DNA of 64,000 nt from Saxidomus purpurata. Its lineage: Eukaryota; Mollusca; Bivalvia; Venerida; Veneridae. The translations under genes and the position numbers were made by a program. Below are positions 53,484 through 64,000 of the stretch, one piece after another. The first letter of the stretch is position 1. Every line of letters starts with the position of its first letter. Location of the stretch: positions 28,227,331-28,291,330 of the forward strand of contig JAFMSR010000013.1 of NCBI GenBank assembly GCA_022818135.1, in the 5' to 3' direction. Below the pieces are notes generated by a model. The model had not been told where the DNA came from, did no database searches, and saw only the letters and a program-made list of their open reading frames with translations.

Positions 53484-56400
53484 ATGAAATTTAGGAAAGT
53501 CATATATTTTTTTTTGTGTGGTGGTTTATTTGGAATACTGCCATTCACGTTCTTGACGCCATTAAGAAACGTGGAAGACAATAAACGATATGCATTGCTG
53601 AAAATGAAAGAGGGTGTGAAAAATTATAAAATCAATACAAATATTAAAACAATTGAAAAAAGTGATTGTGAAATTGTGACAAATAAAGTAAATACTGCTA
53701 AAGTAAATATCGAGGATCCAGAGCTTATCCAACTGATCAGAGATTGTTACATTGAGGCCCCATCAAGTCTAGTGTACAACTTGGCTCGCCCTGAAGTCAA
53801 GGATCCATCAGCAGGACAGGCGGCGTTTGTTGATACAACTCTAAAGCAAATGGTAACTTTTAATGCTGATGGGACCATTCTAACTAAAAAACAAAACTTG
53901 AAAACAGCTTAAGTCATTGCTCAGATGAGTATAAGTTATTTTAAGGTCTAATTATCACTAAAACTAAACAAATATTACGGGTCAATTGTAGCTTTTTGAA
54001 CGATAGTCTCTTCAATAATGAATTAACATGTTGAAAAAAGGTTAAAGATAACGACATAATCATTCATTTGTGTACAACTGAAGAATTTTCTTCAGTCTGT
54101 AATTAGTTGCTGGAAAACCACCATTTTCTGCACCCCCATTATGTATTTACATAACGAAAATTAATTCTTTAGATGAATTTATATGACTTAAAGAGGCACT
54201 CCCTACATCTAGCAGATTATGTCCTCGAAACCTTTATCATGTGTTCAATGAACGTAAAATGATGAATTACATTATATTACAACTTTAAAGAAGAACCTAT
54301 GGCGAAAAATGCCTCATTTTACCACAATTAATCAATATAGAGGCCTTTGTAATAAATCGCATCCACCCATTAATTGTACAACAACAACTCTACATAGATT
54401 ATTGAATGGTTTACGGTACTGCAGTATATTTCAAACCGCTGATTTTATCGATAATGACTGGGAATGCATAGCTGAAACGTTGAGGTTAAGTTATAATACT
54501 TGCAAAGATTCTATTATTTATGTTTGTGAGATTTCTTAGATCTAGTTTGGTGTCAGTTATAGGGCATGTCCCTTTAGTATTTTTAAAAAAGATAATTACA
54601 ACTATTTGGAAAGCGAGTGTGTGCTTGCAGGCATAGAAGATTACAAGACAGGCCACTTTTGAAAGGTTAATTATATACATTTAAAGCTGCTCGCTCTCAG
54701 ATTTTGGAGAAAAAATAAAAATCTTCAAACTGTATGAAAATATCATATTATCCCTTTAAATGATACGTTTTTATGAACAGTATGTATTCGTGTAGTGAAC
54801 AACTTGCAAACAAAACAAAATAGCGGATACTGCAGAATTAACACAGTACAGATAGCAATAAGACACCACTTAAGTTCATTCCAATATCGTCAAAAATATA
54901 ATACTTTGCTCAAAGGTAAACTTTACAAATTACTTTTCATTTTAAGTTAAAACATTGTGTGGTATATATTAAGTTTTATACTGGACTTACTCCATCTCAG
55001 TTTAATCATTGTTCGATTCCTTAGGAGGATCAGTTCAAACACTTAAATATTAGTTTGGAAATAAAACTTCAAGCAGAATTAGGCGAGAAAGACATGGAAA
55101 GAAACAATTGTTTGCGAAAACAAACTTCTTACAACACTTGAAATTTCCCAACAAAGATCTAGCATACATATTCGGTGTCAGTAGCTGCACTATTTCTAGT
55201 GTAATCATAACTTTACGGAATCCTGTTTCCGCCATTAAGTTGTCGACTAAACGGGTACGCGACAACTTGAAATTTAAGGTCTAATTTCTACTTTTCACGC
55301 TGCAAAAAATCCAAGTTAAGTAAAAATGCTGACGTTTTTGACTCGATAATTATCGTGCAACTGTCAACCTGTCGACCCGTTATTTAGCACGAAAGGTTGA
55401 AATTTCAACTGCCTACGCTTCCCTCATGAAACTGAAAGTCTGACATTTGTCTGAATTCAGCAAAAATTCAGCTTCATTCAAATCAAATTCAGACTATACT
55501 TTTTCACGAGGGTAAGAACTTCCCACAACAACTTGAAATTTTTACCCGATAATTATCGCGCAGTTGTCAAGTTGTCGACCTAAGGTGCAGGGCGATAAGT
55601 TGAAAATGAAACCTAAAACTTCTACTTGTCGTAATCTCAATAGCACGACAACTCGAAATTAAGGTTCTTAATGTCAACTTGTCGCGGTAGGATCACATTG
55701 CCGTAGATCTTTTATCACGACAAGCAGAAGTTTAAGGTTATATTTTCAACTTTTCATTTGTTTCGTTGCGTTTGTGTATAAAGTATACTTCTAATGGTTG
55801 TAAGAAGACACTTTATAGCAAAACGAATAGTACATGTATCTGACTTATACGACGTCTGCTTAGCAAACATGATTCCTAGAAAATTTCTTGCTGCATGTGG
55901 TACAATTAAGAATTATACTTTTTTAATTCGTATGAAACTGTGTTGAACCTATAGATAATATAGCATCGGCCTAATCTCTTGTGTTTGTTTTAATATATTT
56001 AATCGCACGGGGAATCCGCCCTAGTCTCACTATTTCCACTTCGAAGGCAACCTATTTTACAGGTTTGACATTTTACAGTTGTGTGACAGTGGTGTGTTAC
56101 TGTAATAAAACATTCGGCTGCCAAAAATCTTGGAAATTACTAGATAATGAAAAAGTAGCCGATAAAATGATTACGTCTATCTAACGTGTTTATTGCAATC
56201 GTACTTATTTACCACTTTTAATATTTTGTAAGTTTACTATTGTGCCTTTCAAATAGCAAGGTAACAAAACTAACTGATATTAGAACCTTATATATACGTA
56301 TAATGTCTAATTATGATTTAAACTATTTGAGTGTATTTATACAAAATAACTACTTTTTGTATTATTTTAACATACAAATGTATTACTATGTACATAAATT

Positions 56401-59400
56401 GAAAAATGTATTCCAGGTCTCAGTACTTTAATAAACTAATGGTACAAATTTGATTTTAGTAGAAGCTGTTTCATCAGTGACATCCTTATTCGAAACGAAA
56501 GTTAATAAGGAAGGCTGCTGAAAAAGCAATAATTGTGCAACCAATCCAAAAAGTAGTCTGCCTTGTATTTTAACAAAAACGAAAGATTCAAGGCATTACC
56601 GTGGATATAAAATTCATAATTCTGAGACTCTACATCAATTTGTATACACTCTGTGTGTATCAGGACAGTGAAAAAAGGTATATAAAACGAAGAAAAATTG
56701 CAAGTTTGCTTTCATCTTATACGTAATATATGAAGGAAGTATTTACCAAGTATATGTAATACACCACAGTATCATACATTTTATTAAGTAAGTATACTTA
56801 TATACTTAAAAGTACTCCTTGTTGATATAAACAACTCCATATGAAATAAAATAGGGTGATCTATTATATAATCTTAATACAAATCTTTACTTTTACTCGG
56901 ACTTTGAGTAACAGAATGGACTTAAACCATTTTAGTTAAATTAATGGTAAAGAATACTTCTCCTTAACAGGTATGCTCCTATGATAAATTTAGCAACCTT
57001 TCTAATGTGTGACTGCATTAACATGCGTAGCTTATCAGATAGAGATAACGAATCATCTCGCACAAACGGAATGTCATTGAAAATATTAGTTCTTAAGTTT
57101 GTATAAGTATCACAAGTGAACATAAAATGGTTTTCACTTTCCACTTCATCAATATCACAAAATCGGCACAGTCTGTCTTCAGGTGCTTCCCCTACATAAC
57201 GTCCACTTTCCATACGTAGAGGTAAAATACCAAAACGGAATTGACACAATAGTGATCGTTCATACTTTTGCAGATTAATTGTCAGATAGTTTTCTTTAAC
57301 AAAGGATTCTTTTAAAGTACGGTATGTACGGAGTTTTCTCACATTTGGGACCTCTCTTTGCCATTTCTCATTGTACATAACCTGTAGGCTATTCTTTACG
57401 CTAGAAAGATTTACTACTGACTTTGTATTGAATTCGCGGCTTAGATTTAAGTCATGCATAATTGTGTTCACATCACTTGACCAATTGTTCATACATCTCT
57501 CGTAATCGGAGTTAAATACTTTCTTTGCATTCATTAATTGTAAGCGGTTCTAAAAGCGCAAAATACATATTTCCCGTGTGTATGAGGTCGGTAGCCAGCC
57601 AGAATCACCGTACAGGGCCAACATTGGGGCAAAACGATGTACACCGAAAAAGTGTTTTAATGCACGATTTTGGATTTTGTCTATGCTTTGAAAATAGTTA
57701 AAGCCCCACGTTGACGCTCCGTATTCTAGGATTGGTACAGCACAGCTGTTATATTTTCATATGTGTTAAATCCGACATCTTTTAAATTGTGGAGTTTGCT
57801 GATAATAGAACCTAATGCACGACCTGCTCATTTTGCTAGGGTTTCACTATTAATGTTGAATGAGTTTTTCTCATCGAATATCACACCTAACTATTTGTAC
57901 TGGTCGACTTTTTCCAGAATGTTGTCACCCACTTTAAAGAGAAAGTCAGTACGAGGCGTGTTTCCCTGCCGGAAGTGAACGCATTTGGATTTGTTCGTGT
58001 TGATGAGTACCCGCCACTTTTACACCATATGTGAATCACGTCAAGCATTGATTGTAGATTTTCTTCGGAGTTCGACATTAACACAATATCGTCTCCGTAT
58101 AGCAAAATTGAGATTTCAACATTTCCCACGTTCATAGAGCAAGACTATTTCTTGCACGAGATCGTTGGCAAAGACCGCCCAGAGCGTCGGAGACAACGTA
58201 CAACCTTGTTTCAGACCGGATGCGCAATCGAACCAGTCTGTTAATGTAAAACTGTTTGGTAATTCACTATTACAGAGTTTAACACAGGCTGACGAACTAG
58301 CATAGATACCCTTAATCGAGTTATAAACTTTTCCGTCAATATTATGAAGTAAAAGTTTATACAGGAGTAATTTTCTGTCGACAAAATCAAAGCATTTCTT
58401 CAAGTCAATAAAGGCGGTATGCACGTTCTTATTGTTTCGAATGATGCTGTTTAGAGCGAATACATGATCTTCACACGAACGTCCAGACCTAAAGCCATTC
58501 TGTTCTAAGTATAATGTTACTCTTTTCTTAATGAATGATGTGTATAGTTTGTTTATACATGAAATCTGTAATGCAGGGGTACCCGTTTATCTGTAGTGGG
58601 ATCTTTCAATATAGGAAAAATGATCGATTTTCTCCAAACGGACGGGGTGATACTGCAATCAAATATTAACTGAAATAAGCTTTGTAACATCACTATGACT
58701 GCAGGAAATTTCAACAGATCATAAGGTATACGGTCAATGCCTTGCGCTGAACCATTCCTAGATCTCATTATAATATTAGTAATTTCTTCTAATGAAATAA
58801 TTCTATTCATCTGTATATTTGGTGTATACAGAGGATTGTCGATTCGCTGCTCTAGTAACTGTTTATGGTTAAACATTGTCTGTAGTGACTATCATCAAAA
58901 CTTGAAGAATCGTCACTGTTGTAAATTTTCTCAAAATCAGTTTTCCACCTGTGTAAAACCGATTGTTCATTTCTGATAATATTACCGTCGTTATCTACAA
59001 CTTCCATTGGTATGGAATTGTCTCCCCTTGGTCCCAATCTTTTGATTTTCTGCCAAAATTCATTCGGGTTTCTTGTGGACATTTCTTCGATTTCAAGCGA
59101 GTGTGCGTATCTATAGACTCTCTCAAATTGTCTTAAAAGTTTGTCAAAATTATTTCTCGCGCTTACATATTCCATATGCAACCTTTGTCTGTTTCGATTA
59201 TTTCTGTCACATTTTAAGAATTCCTTTTCTTTAGTGTTCATAGTGTTCCATAGACTTTGAAGCTTCTCATTCCAGTACGGTTTTAAATGTTTTCGACGTT
59301 TTTCTGATCTCCGACTGGTGTTAGTTTATCATATAATCCAATTTCACTTTGAGTTTCCCTGCAAGTTTGTATTCTTTCAATCATGTTCAAAATTGCTGCT

Positions 59401-62337
59401 TTAGCTAAATCACTTTCCATAAAATCAGTTGGGATCTTTTTCAGATTGAAACGCGCGCAATTCTGCTTATTTAATTCGTTTATTACGTTCATATTTATCA
59501 CCATTCACTCGTTATCACCAAAGTGAGATTGCTGTGACGTTTCTAATGTTCCCATGCGGCCTTCTAATGACTGAACTGTGATCAAAAGCTCATCAATACG
59601 CTTGTTTTTGAGACCCATTTTCATCGATAGATCGTCGCGTAGGGATTTCACCTTTTTGTCTAATTGGCCAACAAGTTCATCCCTGAGACTGTCAATTCTA
59701 TTTTCTAGAGCCTTGCAATTTGTTTCTTGATTACATTTCATTTCACTTACAGCTGTCACCAACCAGTTAAGTTTTTCGTCTGAGCTTTTGACCTCCATGT
59801 TTGTCCCAATTACACTAGAGGAACTACTTTCTGGTGAATGTTTGTCAACACCTGTCCTATTTATAGCTTGTGTTGGGGAACTGAAAACTGAATCTGGCGT
59901 AAACTTTGGGTCTCTTTTGGCGCATGTATCTAAATGTTCACTTAAAGGTAATTGTGTTGTTGACGGGTCTCTTATCTGTTGGGCGTGAACTGTTCTTCTG
60001 TTTCTAAGTTTGTCTCCTGTTTGACCTATATAAAATTCATTACATCCATCGCAAACTAAAACATATAATACATTTTCCACGGTACAATCCATATTTTCCT
60101 TTGCATGAAATATTTTATTTTTCAGTTTTAAAGACGATCCTTCTATTAAATAATTGCAAAGCCCACATCTCGGTTCTTTACATTTTTTTACGGTAGGACT
60201 TGTTTGATTTTGTTTGAATTCTGAATTTATTAGAAAGTGTTTTAAATTGGGTAGTTGTCTTTTGCATTTAATGACTTTAGTATTGTTTATCAATTTTTCC
60301 ATTTTCTGATCATGTCTTAATATTTCCATGTTGGTTTTGATTATTCCAAACAATTCTCTGTTTTTCGGATTGCACGTAGAAATGTATGGTAAAATTTTCT
60401 CTTGTGACTTTTCTTTAACTTGAAGTAAGATTGTTCTAGGAATTTGTAATGTTTTCCTTATACCTGTTTTTATTACCTCTTTCGGGAATTTTCTTTTAAG
60501 TAGGGTAGTGGCAAGTTCCTTTAGTCTAGTTTGTAATATGTTTTTGTCTGATACAATTGTACAGATTCTCCTTGCAAGTGAAAACGGAATATTAACTTTT
60601 GTATGTTTTTGTATGTCAAATCTTCAGGATTGAGTATTTCAATATATTCAGAGTTCTTTATACTGCACATTTCCCGAATAATATTGCTTTTATGAATTTT
60701 AGGAAGAACATAAAATGTGCTTGATTTACTTTCAAAGTTCAGAAGAAAATCTATCTCCTGTTTGGTTAATTTTGTATTTGTGTCGATCAGTTCTTTGATT
60801 TTAGAAAATATTTCTTTTTTATTACAATCAGGTATAGATTTGTAGTAGGATTGATCTGTTAACATTTCAGTAATTTTTCTTTTATAAAAGTCTACATTCA
60901 TTATGACAATACCACCACCCTTATCTGCCTCTTTAATGATTATTGACTTATCTTTTGCTAATGATTTAAGAGCTTTCCGTTGATTTAAAGTTATGTTGTG
61001 TTTAATGTTTTTACTGTCAGTTAAAACACTTGAACACCAAGTTTTAGTTGTATATATATATGCATCTAAGTTTTCATTTCGTCCGCTAGGCGGATTAAAA
61101 TATGTTTTATTTTTTGCCAAAGATGCATTTTCATTATTGCCTTCATTAAAATATTCAAGCAATCTTATTTTACGAAAAAATTCAGAAATATCATTGCTAA
61201 GTTCACTTGAATCATTTTTTTCTGGTGTCGGTGTAAATTTTAGACCCATCAACAAGACACTTTTTTCAATTTCTGAAAGTTTTCTATTTGAAAGGTTATA
61301 TATTTTTGTAAATGGATATATACAACAGGTTCATGACTCATTACACCCCCATGTCTGTATATACTATATATATATACCACAGGTTCATGACTCATTACAC
61401 CCCCATGCCTGTATATACTATATATATATATACCACAGGTTCATGACTCATTACACCCCCACGCCTGTATATACTATATATATATACCACAGGTTCATGA
61501 CTCATCACACCCCTAAACCTGTATATACTATACCACAGGTTCATGACTCATTACACCCCCATGCCTGTATATACTATATATATATACCACAGGTTCATGA
61601 CTCATTACACCCCCATACCTGTATATAGTATAGCTCTTTATATATAGTATATACAGGTATGGGGGTGTAATGAGTCATGAACCTGTGGTATAGTATATAC
61701 AGGTTTGGGGGTGTAATGAGTCATGAACCTGTGGTATAGTATATACAGGCATGGGGGTGTCATGAGTCATGAACCTGTGATTATGACGGGTTAATCGATT
61801 TCTCATATTGAAGAAATTTGTAGAACCGTTTTGACTATCTTAGTACACAAATTGAAAATCCACCCAAGGCTTTCTGTTTGTCTGCTTGTTTGTTAGATAT
61901 GCTTAAGGCCCACCATCCTTATTCAAGGTATATTCGGTTCGACCTGCTCCACACTCTCTGTTGGGTATGTTTTTATTTATATCCAGTATTATGAGAAATA
62001 ATGCAGTACAGGAAATATTTAACATATTTTTAAAGCATATACAGTGCTTTTAGCTGCATGCTTAAACATTATTTAACATGGTATTGGCTTGATTGGGCAA
62101 ACTATATTTAGGTTTATCTAATTTTCGCTATTTTGTTAACAGGAAGGTGGCTTTTTCGTCGACTGTGGCGCCAATTCCGGAGAAGAATTATCAAACTCGT
62201 TGTTTCTGGAAAGATATCGCAACTGGACTGGTATCCTGATAGAAGCCAATCCATCTGTTTACAAGAAATTGAAGGCCAAGCACAGAAAGGTTTTCACTCT
62301 GAATGCATGTCTCAATTCTGAGCCTTATCCGTCCGCG
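53484..62337 (+). CDS. FkbM-type methyltransferase, Protein Star-like (copy C, 3' exon off window)
   Basis: Exon 1 is 53484-53852 (123 codons) and exon 2 is 62143-62337 (65 codons), both phase 0 with GT-AG borders. Exon 3 is not seen. In copies A and B it starts 2.1-2.5 kb after exon 2, and only 1.66 kb remains here, so it probably lies beyond the window. The N-terminal anchor is YFFLCGGLFGILPFTFLTPL; the stem has more replacements than the rest. Exon 2 keeps VDCGANSG and IEANP, with one replacement relative to B (E to K in VYKELK) against several silent changes. Intron 1 is 8.3 kb because a Penelope/LINE composite on the opposite strand and a minisatellite lie in it. Splicing across such an intron is plausible, but expression is untested; without exon 3 an intact protein cannot be confirmed. 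Confidence 0.8.
53853..55232 (+). other. Intron 1 of copy C, part shared with copies A and B
   Basis: The first 300 bp matches the start of copy A intron 1. The stretch 54760-55230 matches 38095-38570 of copy B (AACACAGTACAGATAGC; TGTTTGCGAAAACAAACTTC), showing descent from a common unit. Open frames here have no recognised domain. Confidence 0.6.
55233..55765. repeat. Cluster of degenerate hairpins built on CGACAACTTGAAATT
   Basis: At least five times a GTTGTCG-type block is followed within 20-60 bp by a CGACAACTTGAAATT-type block (near 55243, 55375, 55565, 55630 and 55675), and CGATAATTATCG occurs twice (55345 and 55550, with one variant base). It looks like a composite foldback repeat; no coding frame. 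Confidence 0.55.
55766..56940. other. AT-rich intronic DNA, no feature seen
   Basis: Part of the 8.3-kb intron of copy C. Short open frames only, none recognised. It may include the 3' untranslated region of the minus-strand LINE that follows. Confidence 0.4.
56941..59504 (-). mobile_element. LINE retrotransposon relic lacking its APE endonuclease
   Basis: Minus-strand order: a linker at 59504-59245 (MNVINELNKQN, then KPYWNEKLQSLW), a region before the reverse transcriptase at 59241-58852 (NPNEFWQKIKRLGPRG), then reverse transcriptase blocks. These are GSAQGIDRIPYDLLK (58770), EQNGFRSGRSCEDHVFALNS (about 58500), TAFIDLKKCFDFVDR (about 58410), SGLKQGCTLSPTLW (about 58210) and the catalytic LLYGDDIVLM (about 58100). 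The C-terminal part (57534-56941) ends in a CX2CX9HX4C zinc knuckle at about 57168-57112. At least four frameshifts separate these blocks, so the copy is dead. No APE endonuclease precedes the linker. Clade not assigned. Confidence 0.85.
59505..59895 (-). mobile_element. Coiled-coil segment, probably LINE ORF1 remnant
   Basis: The last about 125 residues of the open frame 60353-59505 form a heptad-like coiled coil (ENRIDSLRDELVGQLDKKVK, then LLITVQSLEGRMGTLE). Its stop codon is followed at once by the ATG of the LINE linker frame (TGAATG). This resembles LINE ORF1 proteins, but it is fused in frame to the Penelope GIY-YIG region upstream. Confidence 0.6.
59896..61330 (-). mobile_element. Penelope-like retroelement relic with GIY-YIG domain
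   Basis: On the minus strand, 61330-60600 encodes the N-terminal part of a Penelope-type reverse transcriptase (NLSNRKLSEIEKSVLLMGLK; IIIKEADKGGGIVIMN; VLPKIHKSN). The catalytic core is missing. After a one-base frame change near 60600 the sequence resumes at the C-terminal side of the reverse transcriptase (IPFSLARRICTIV, TRLKELATTLLKRKFPKEVI). Then come a CX5CX2C-like linker (CKEPRCGLC) and a GIY-YIG endonuclease block at about 60045-59960 (NEFYIGQTGDKLRNRR...H, then LSEHLDTCA). The GIY-YIG frame is still open. The element lies inside intron 1 of Star-like copy C, antisense to it. Confidence 0.85.
61320..61780. repeat. 54-bp minisatellite with six forward and three inverted units
   Basis: Forward units (61322-61622) read CACAGGTTCATGACTCATTA, then CACCCCCATGCCTGTATATA plus a TA run. 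From about 61633 the same unit runs in inverted orientation to 61780, making a large foldback. Each unit holds ATGACTCAT, a palindromic AP-1-type site. It abuts the 5' end of the Penelope relic and the intron sequence of copy C that resumes at about 61785. Confidence 0.9.
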
Positions 62338-62806
62338 GTAATTATTTAATTTAATTTACTTTTGTTTTAGTTTGATACGAAGAAATAATTGACTCGCGGT
62401 CGAAACTCTCATTCCAGAAGTACCCACGCTCTATGGACACTATGCTCACACCTGCATATCCCTTTTGTCATTTCTGTCAAGTAACAAATTTGTGACTGCA
62501 TCAATTTGTTCTTGAGCAGAATGTGACAAGATTTAGAGACAGACATATGTATGAACAAGAACAAATTAAATATGCTCCAAAAAGTAACTGTGGGTGCTGT
62601 GGGGTTCGTTTTGGGGAGGCTGCGTTTTTGGTACGTTGCATTCCCTGTTTGATATTATTTTTGTTTTTTTGACCTTGTTACAAAATTTTACCTGTATTAC
62701 AGTTGTAAAACAAATTACTTTAAGATCAAATTTAGAATGGACATGATCATAATAAGGTGTATTTAAACCAAATTAAATTAGGTAAAGCTTCAAATTTTTA
62801 TAAATT
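62338..62806 (+). other. Start of intron 2 of copy C
   Basis: The first 110 bp aligns with intron 2 of copies A and B (TACGAAGAAATAATTGA-like), but without the GA microsatellite found there. The rest is not shared. Confidence 0.6.
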
Positions 62807-63304
62807 TCATTTACTAATAGTTATAATTGTCAAATGTTCGATAAATTGATTGCATAATTTACATTTGTATTGAGATTTACATACTATAACTAAGGCATGT
62901 TGCACACGTTCCTCTGAACATGTGTCTTCCCCTAATGGCGAGAAGGCTTCAAAAAGCATCCGGCACAATGAATGTATCTGCATTGTCTTTAAATCAGTCA
63001 GTTTACCCATGAACTGAAATGTAAAAGCAAAACATTTACTGTCCACATATGTGATAAGAGAGGACCTTACAATAAAAAATGCAAAGCTTCTAGAAAAACT
63101 GTCAGTGAAAGGCGAGGTGAAAAACTGTTTGTCAGACGATGGCAAAATAATTGCCCTTTTAATCAATGACAGGAAAATCCGCGTTGACAGTTTTACTGAT
63201 TTAACAAAATCGCTGTTGTGATCATAAATATATGCAAAATGTCCAAGTGAAAACTGTATAAAACAAAGTATATAGTTAACAGTACAGACAGTGCTTTTCA
63301 CCAA
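62807..63304 (-). other. Unassigned 165-codon open frame
   Basis: It is open for 498 nt on the minus strand, starting at TTG rather than ATG; the first ATG is at residue 109 (MGKLTDLKTM). It includes CKSQYKCKLCNQF near the end. No domain recognised. It lies in the presumed intron 2 of copy C, so chance or an old transposon is likeliest. Confidence 0.25.
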
Positions 63305-64000
63305 TTTCCAGCTTAAATATTTATAGAAATTAAGTCCTTTCTCTTTCCTTTAGATGTATTTTCTAATGATATTTATATAGTCAAATATGCTATAAAAAGA
63401 ACTGTAATGAAAGTTTTACACAACATAGATGTTTGGCCAATATCGAAGTAATGATTACTAAAGTTGTCCCTCTTCCACGTGTTTATTTACATGTTTTTTG
63501 ACTACTTGCAAATTGGAATGTAAACACGTGTTTCTATTCATTTTTACATGCAAATCCATGTTATGCTAACACGCGATTGGTTAGTTTGACGACGTGGTTT
63601 AAAAGTTTAATATTGATTGGTCCGTGCTATTTATATAAATATTTAAGGTTATACTTGATCTAATTTTAGTGACAACGTGCGGGTCACATTACTAGCAACC
63701 TCTGTTTACTCGCTGTTGATTGGTTTGTTATTTGTATTTGGTAAATAAAGTTGGTAATGTTGATGTAAGAGACATATCATAAGATGACGTACAGTAACGA
63801 CCTCATACAACACGAAAGTAAATATCTAATATGAAATTAATTAATTAATCTGCCGGTACGTACAACTTTGGATCAGTCATGTCACCGGAGACAACTGGTT
63901 ATTTGCATGATACAACAAAAATACGCTTGATTTTGTCTATATACACGGCATTATGTTCAATTTATAACCTGGATCAATGTCAACAAGACATTTTGAACAT
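63305..64000 (+). other. Presumed intron 2 of copy C; short hairpin
   Basis: CACGTGTTTATTTACAT (63477) and ATGTAAACACGTG (63519) form a small imperfect hairpin. The start of exon 3 (the VTFLEDSWW coding block) is not present, so the gene continues past the window end. Confidence 0.45.

Noticed and set aside
61320..61780. Hammerhead ribozyme, as found in some Penelope terminal repeats
   Set aside because: The required CUGANGA and GAAA core elements are not present in the repeat unit on either strand.

Overview
This is eukaryotic nuclear DNA, most likely from a bivalve mollusc. The basis is AT-rich intron-containing genes with GT-AG junctions, tRNA-headed SINEs, LINE, Penelope, mariner and Ty3/gypsy relics, and interspersed repeats built around AAGGTCAAGGTCA of a kind common in bivalve assemblies. 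The species assignment is inference; nothing looks bacterial. Most of the sequence is intronic or intergenic, and most open frames in it are chance or transposon-derived.

Region 1 (0-5 kb): the minus strand carries part of a gene for a secreted or luminal glycoprotein ending in a cysteine-rich DUF4773-like segment. A 798-nt exon (775-1572) and a 125-nt exon (3664-3788) are joined by an intron that holds a tandem array. About 14 of its units carry an 18-nt in-frame microexon-like cassette (EVDKLE and variants) between an AG acceptor and a GT donor. This is the most unusual structure in the window. A SINE with an 11-bp target duplication sits in the array.

Region 2 (5-20 kb) is a transposon graveyard: foldback repeats, a duplicated 0.5-kb segment, a 3' Ty3/gypsy relic (11.2-13.0 kb), and one decayed CR1-like LINE on the minus strand (13.55-19.26 kb) that has been invaded by a mariner, a SINE and other DNA, followed by an inverted SINE pair. 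Region 3 (20-30 kb) is gene-poor, AT-rich DNA.

Region 4 (30-64 kb) is a plus-strand tandem cluster of three copies of a three-exon gene encoding a type II membrane protein with an FkbM-type methyltransferase domain (Protein Star-like). Copy A is 31247-35749, copy B is 37490-44770, and copy C is 53484 onward with its third exon off the window. Exon 2 is nearly identical between copies, with almost only synonymous changes. Copy A lacks about 165 bp of proximal upstream DNA, including a TATA-like box, that copies B and C keep. Introns grew by insertion: a palindromic hAT-like MITE in A, tandem repeats in B, and a Penelope/LINE composite plus an AP-1-motif minisatellite in C. Between B and C lie a 1.5-kb-spaced duplication, a TTAA-flanked MITE with a tRNA-like core, a 24-bp minisatellite and SINEs.
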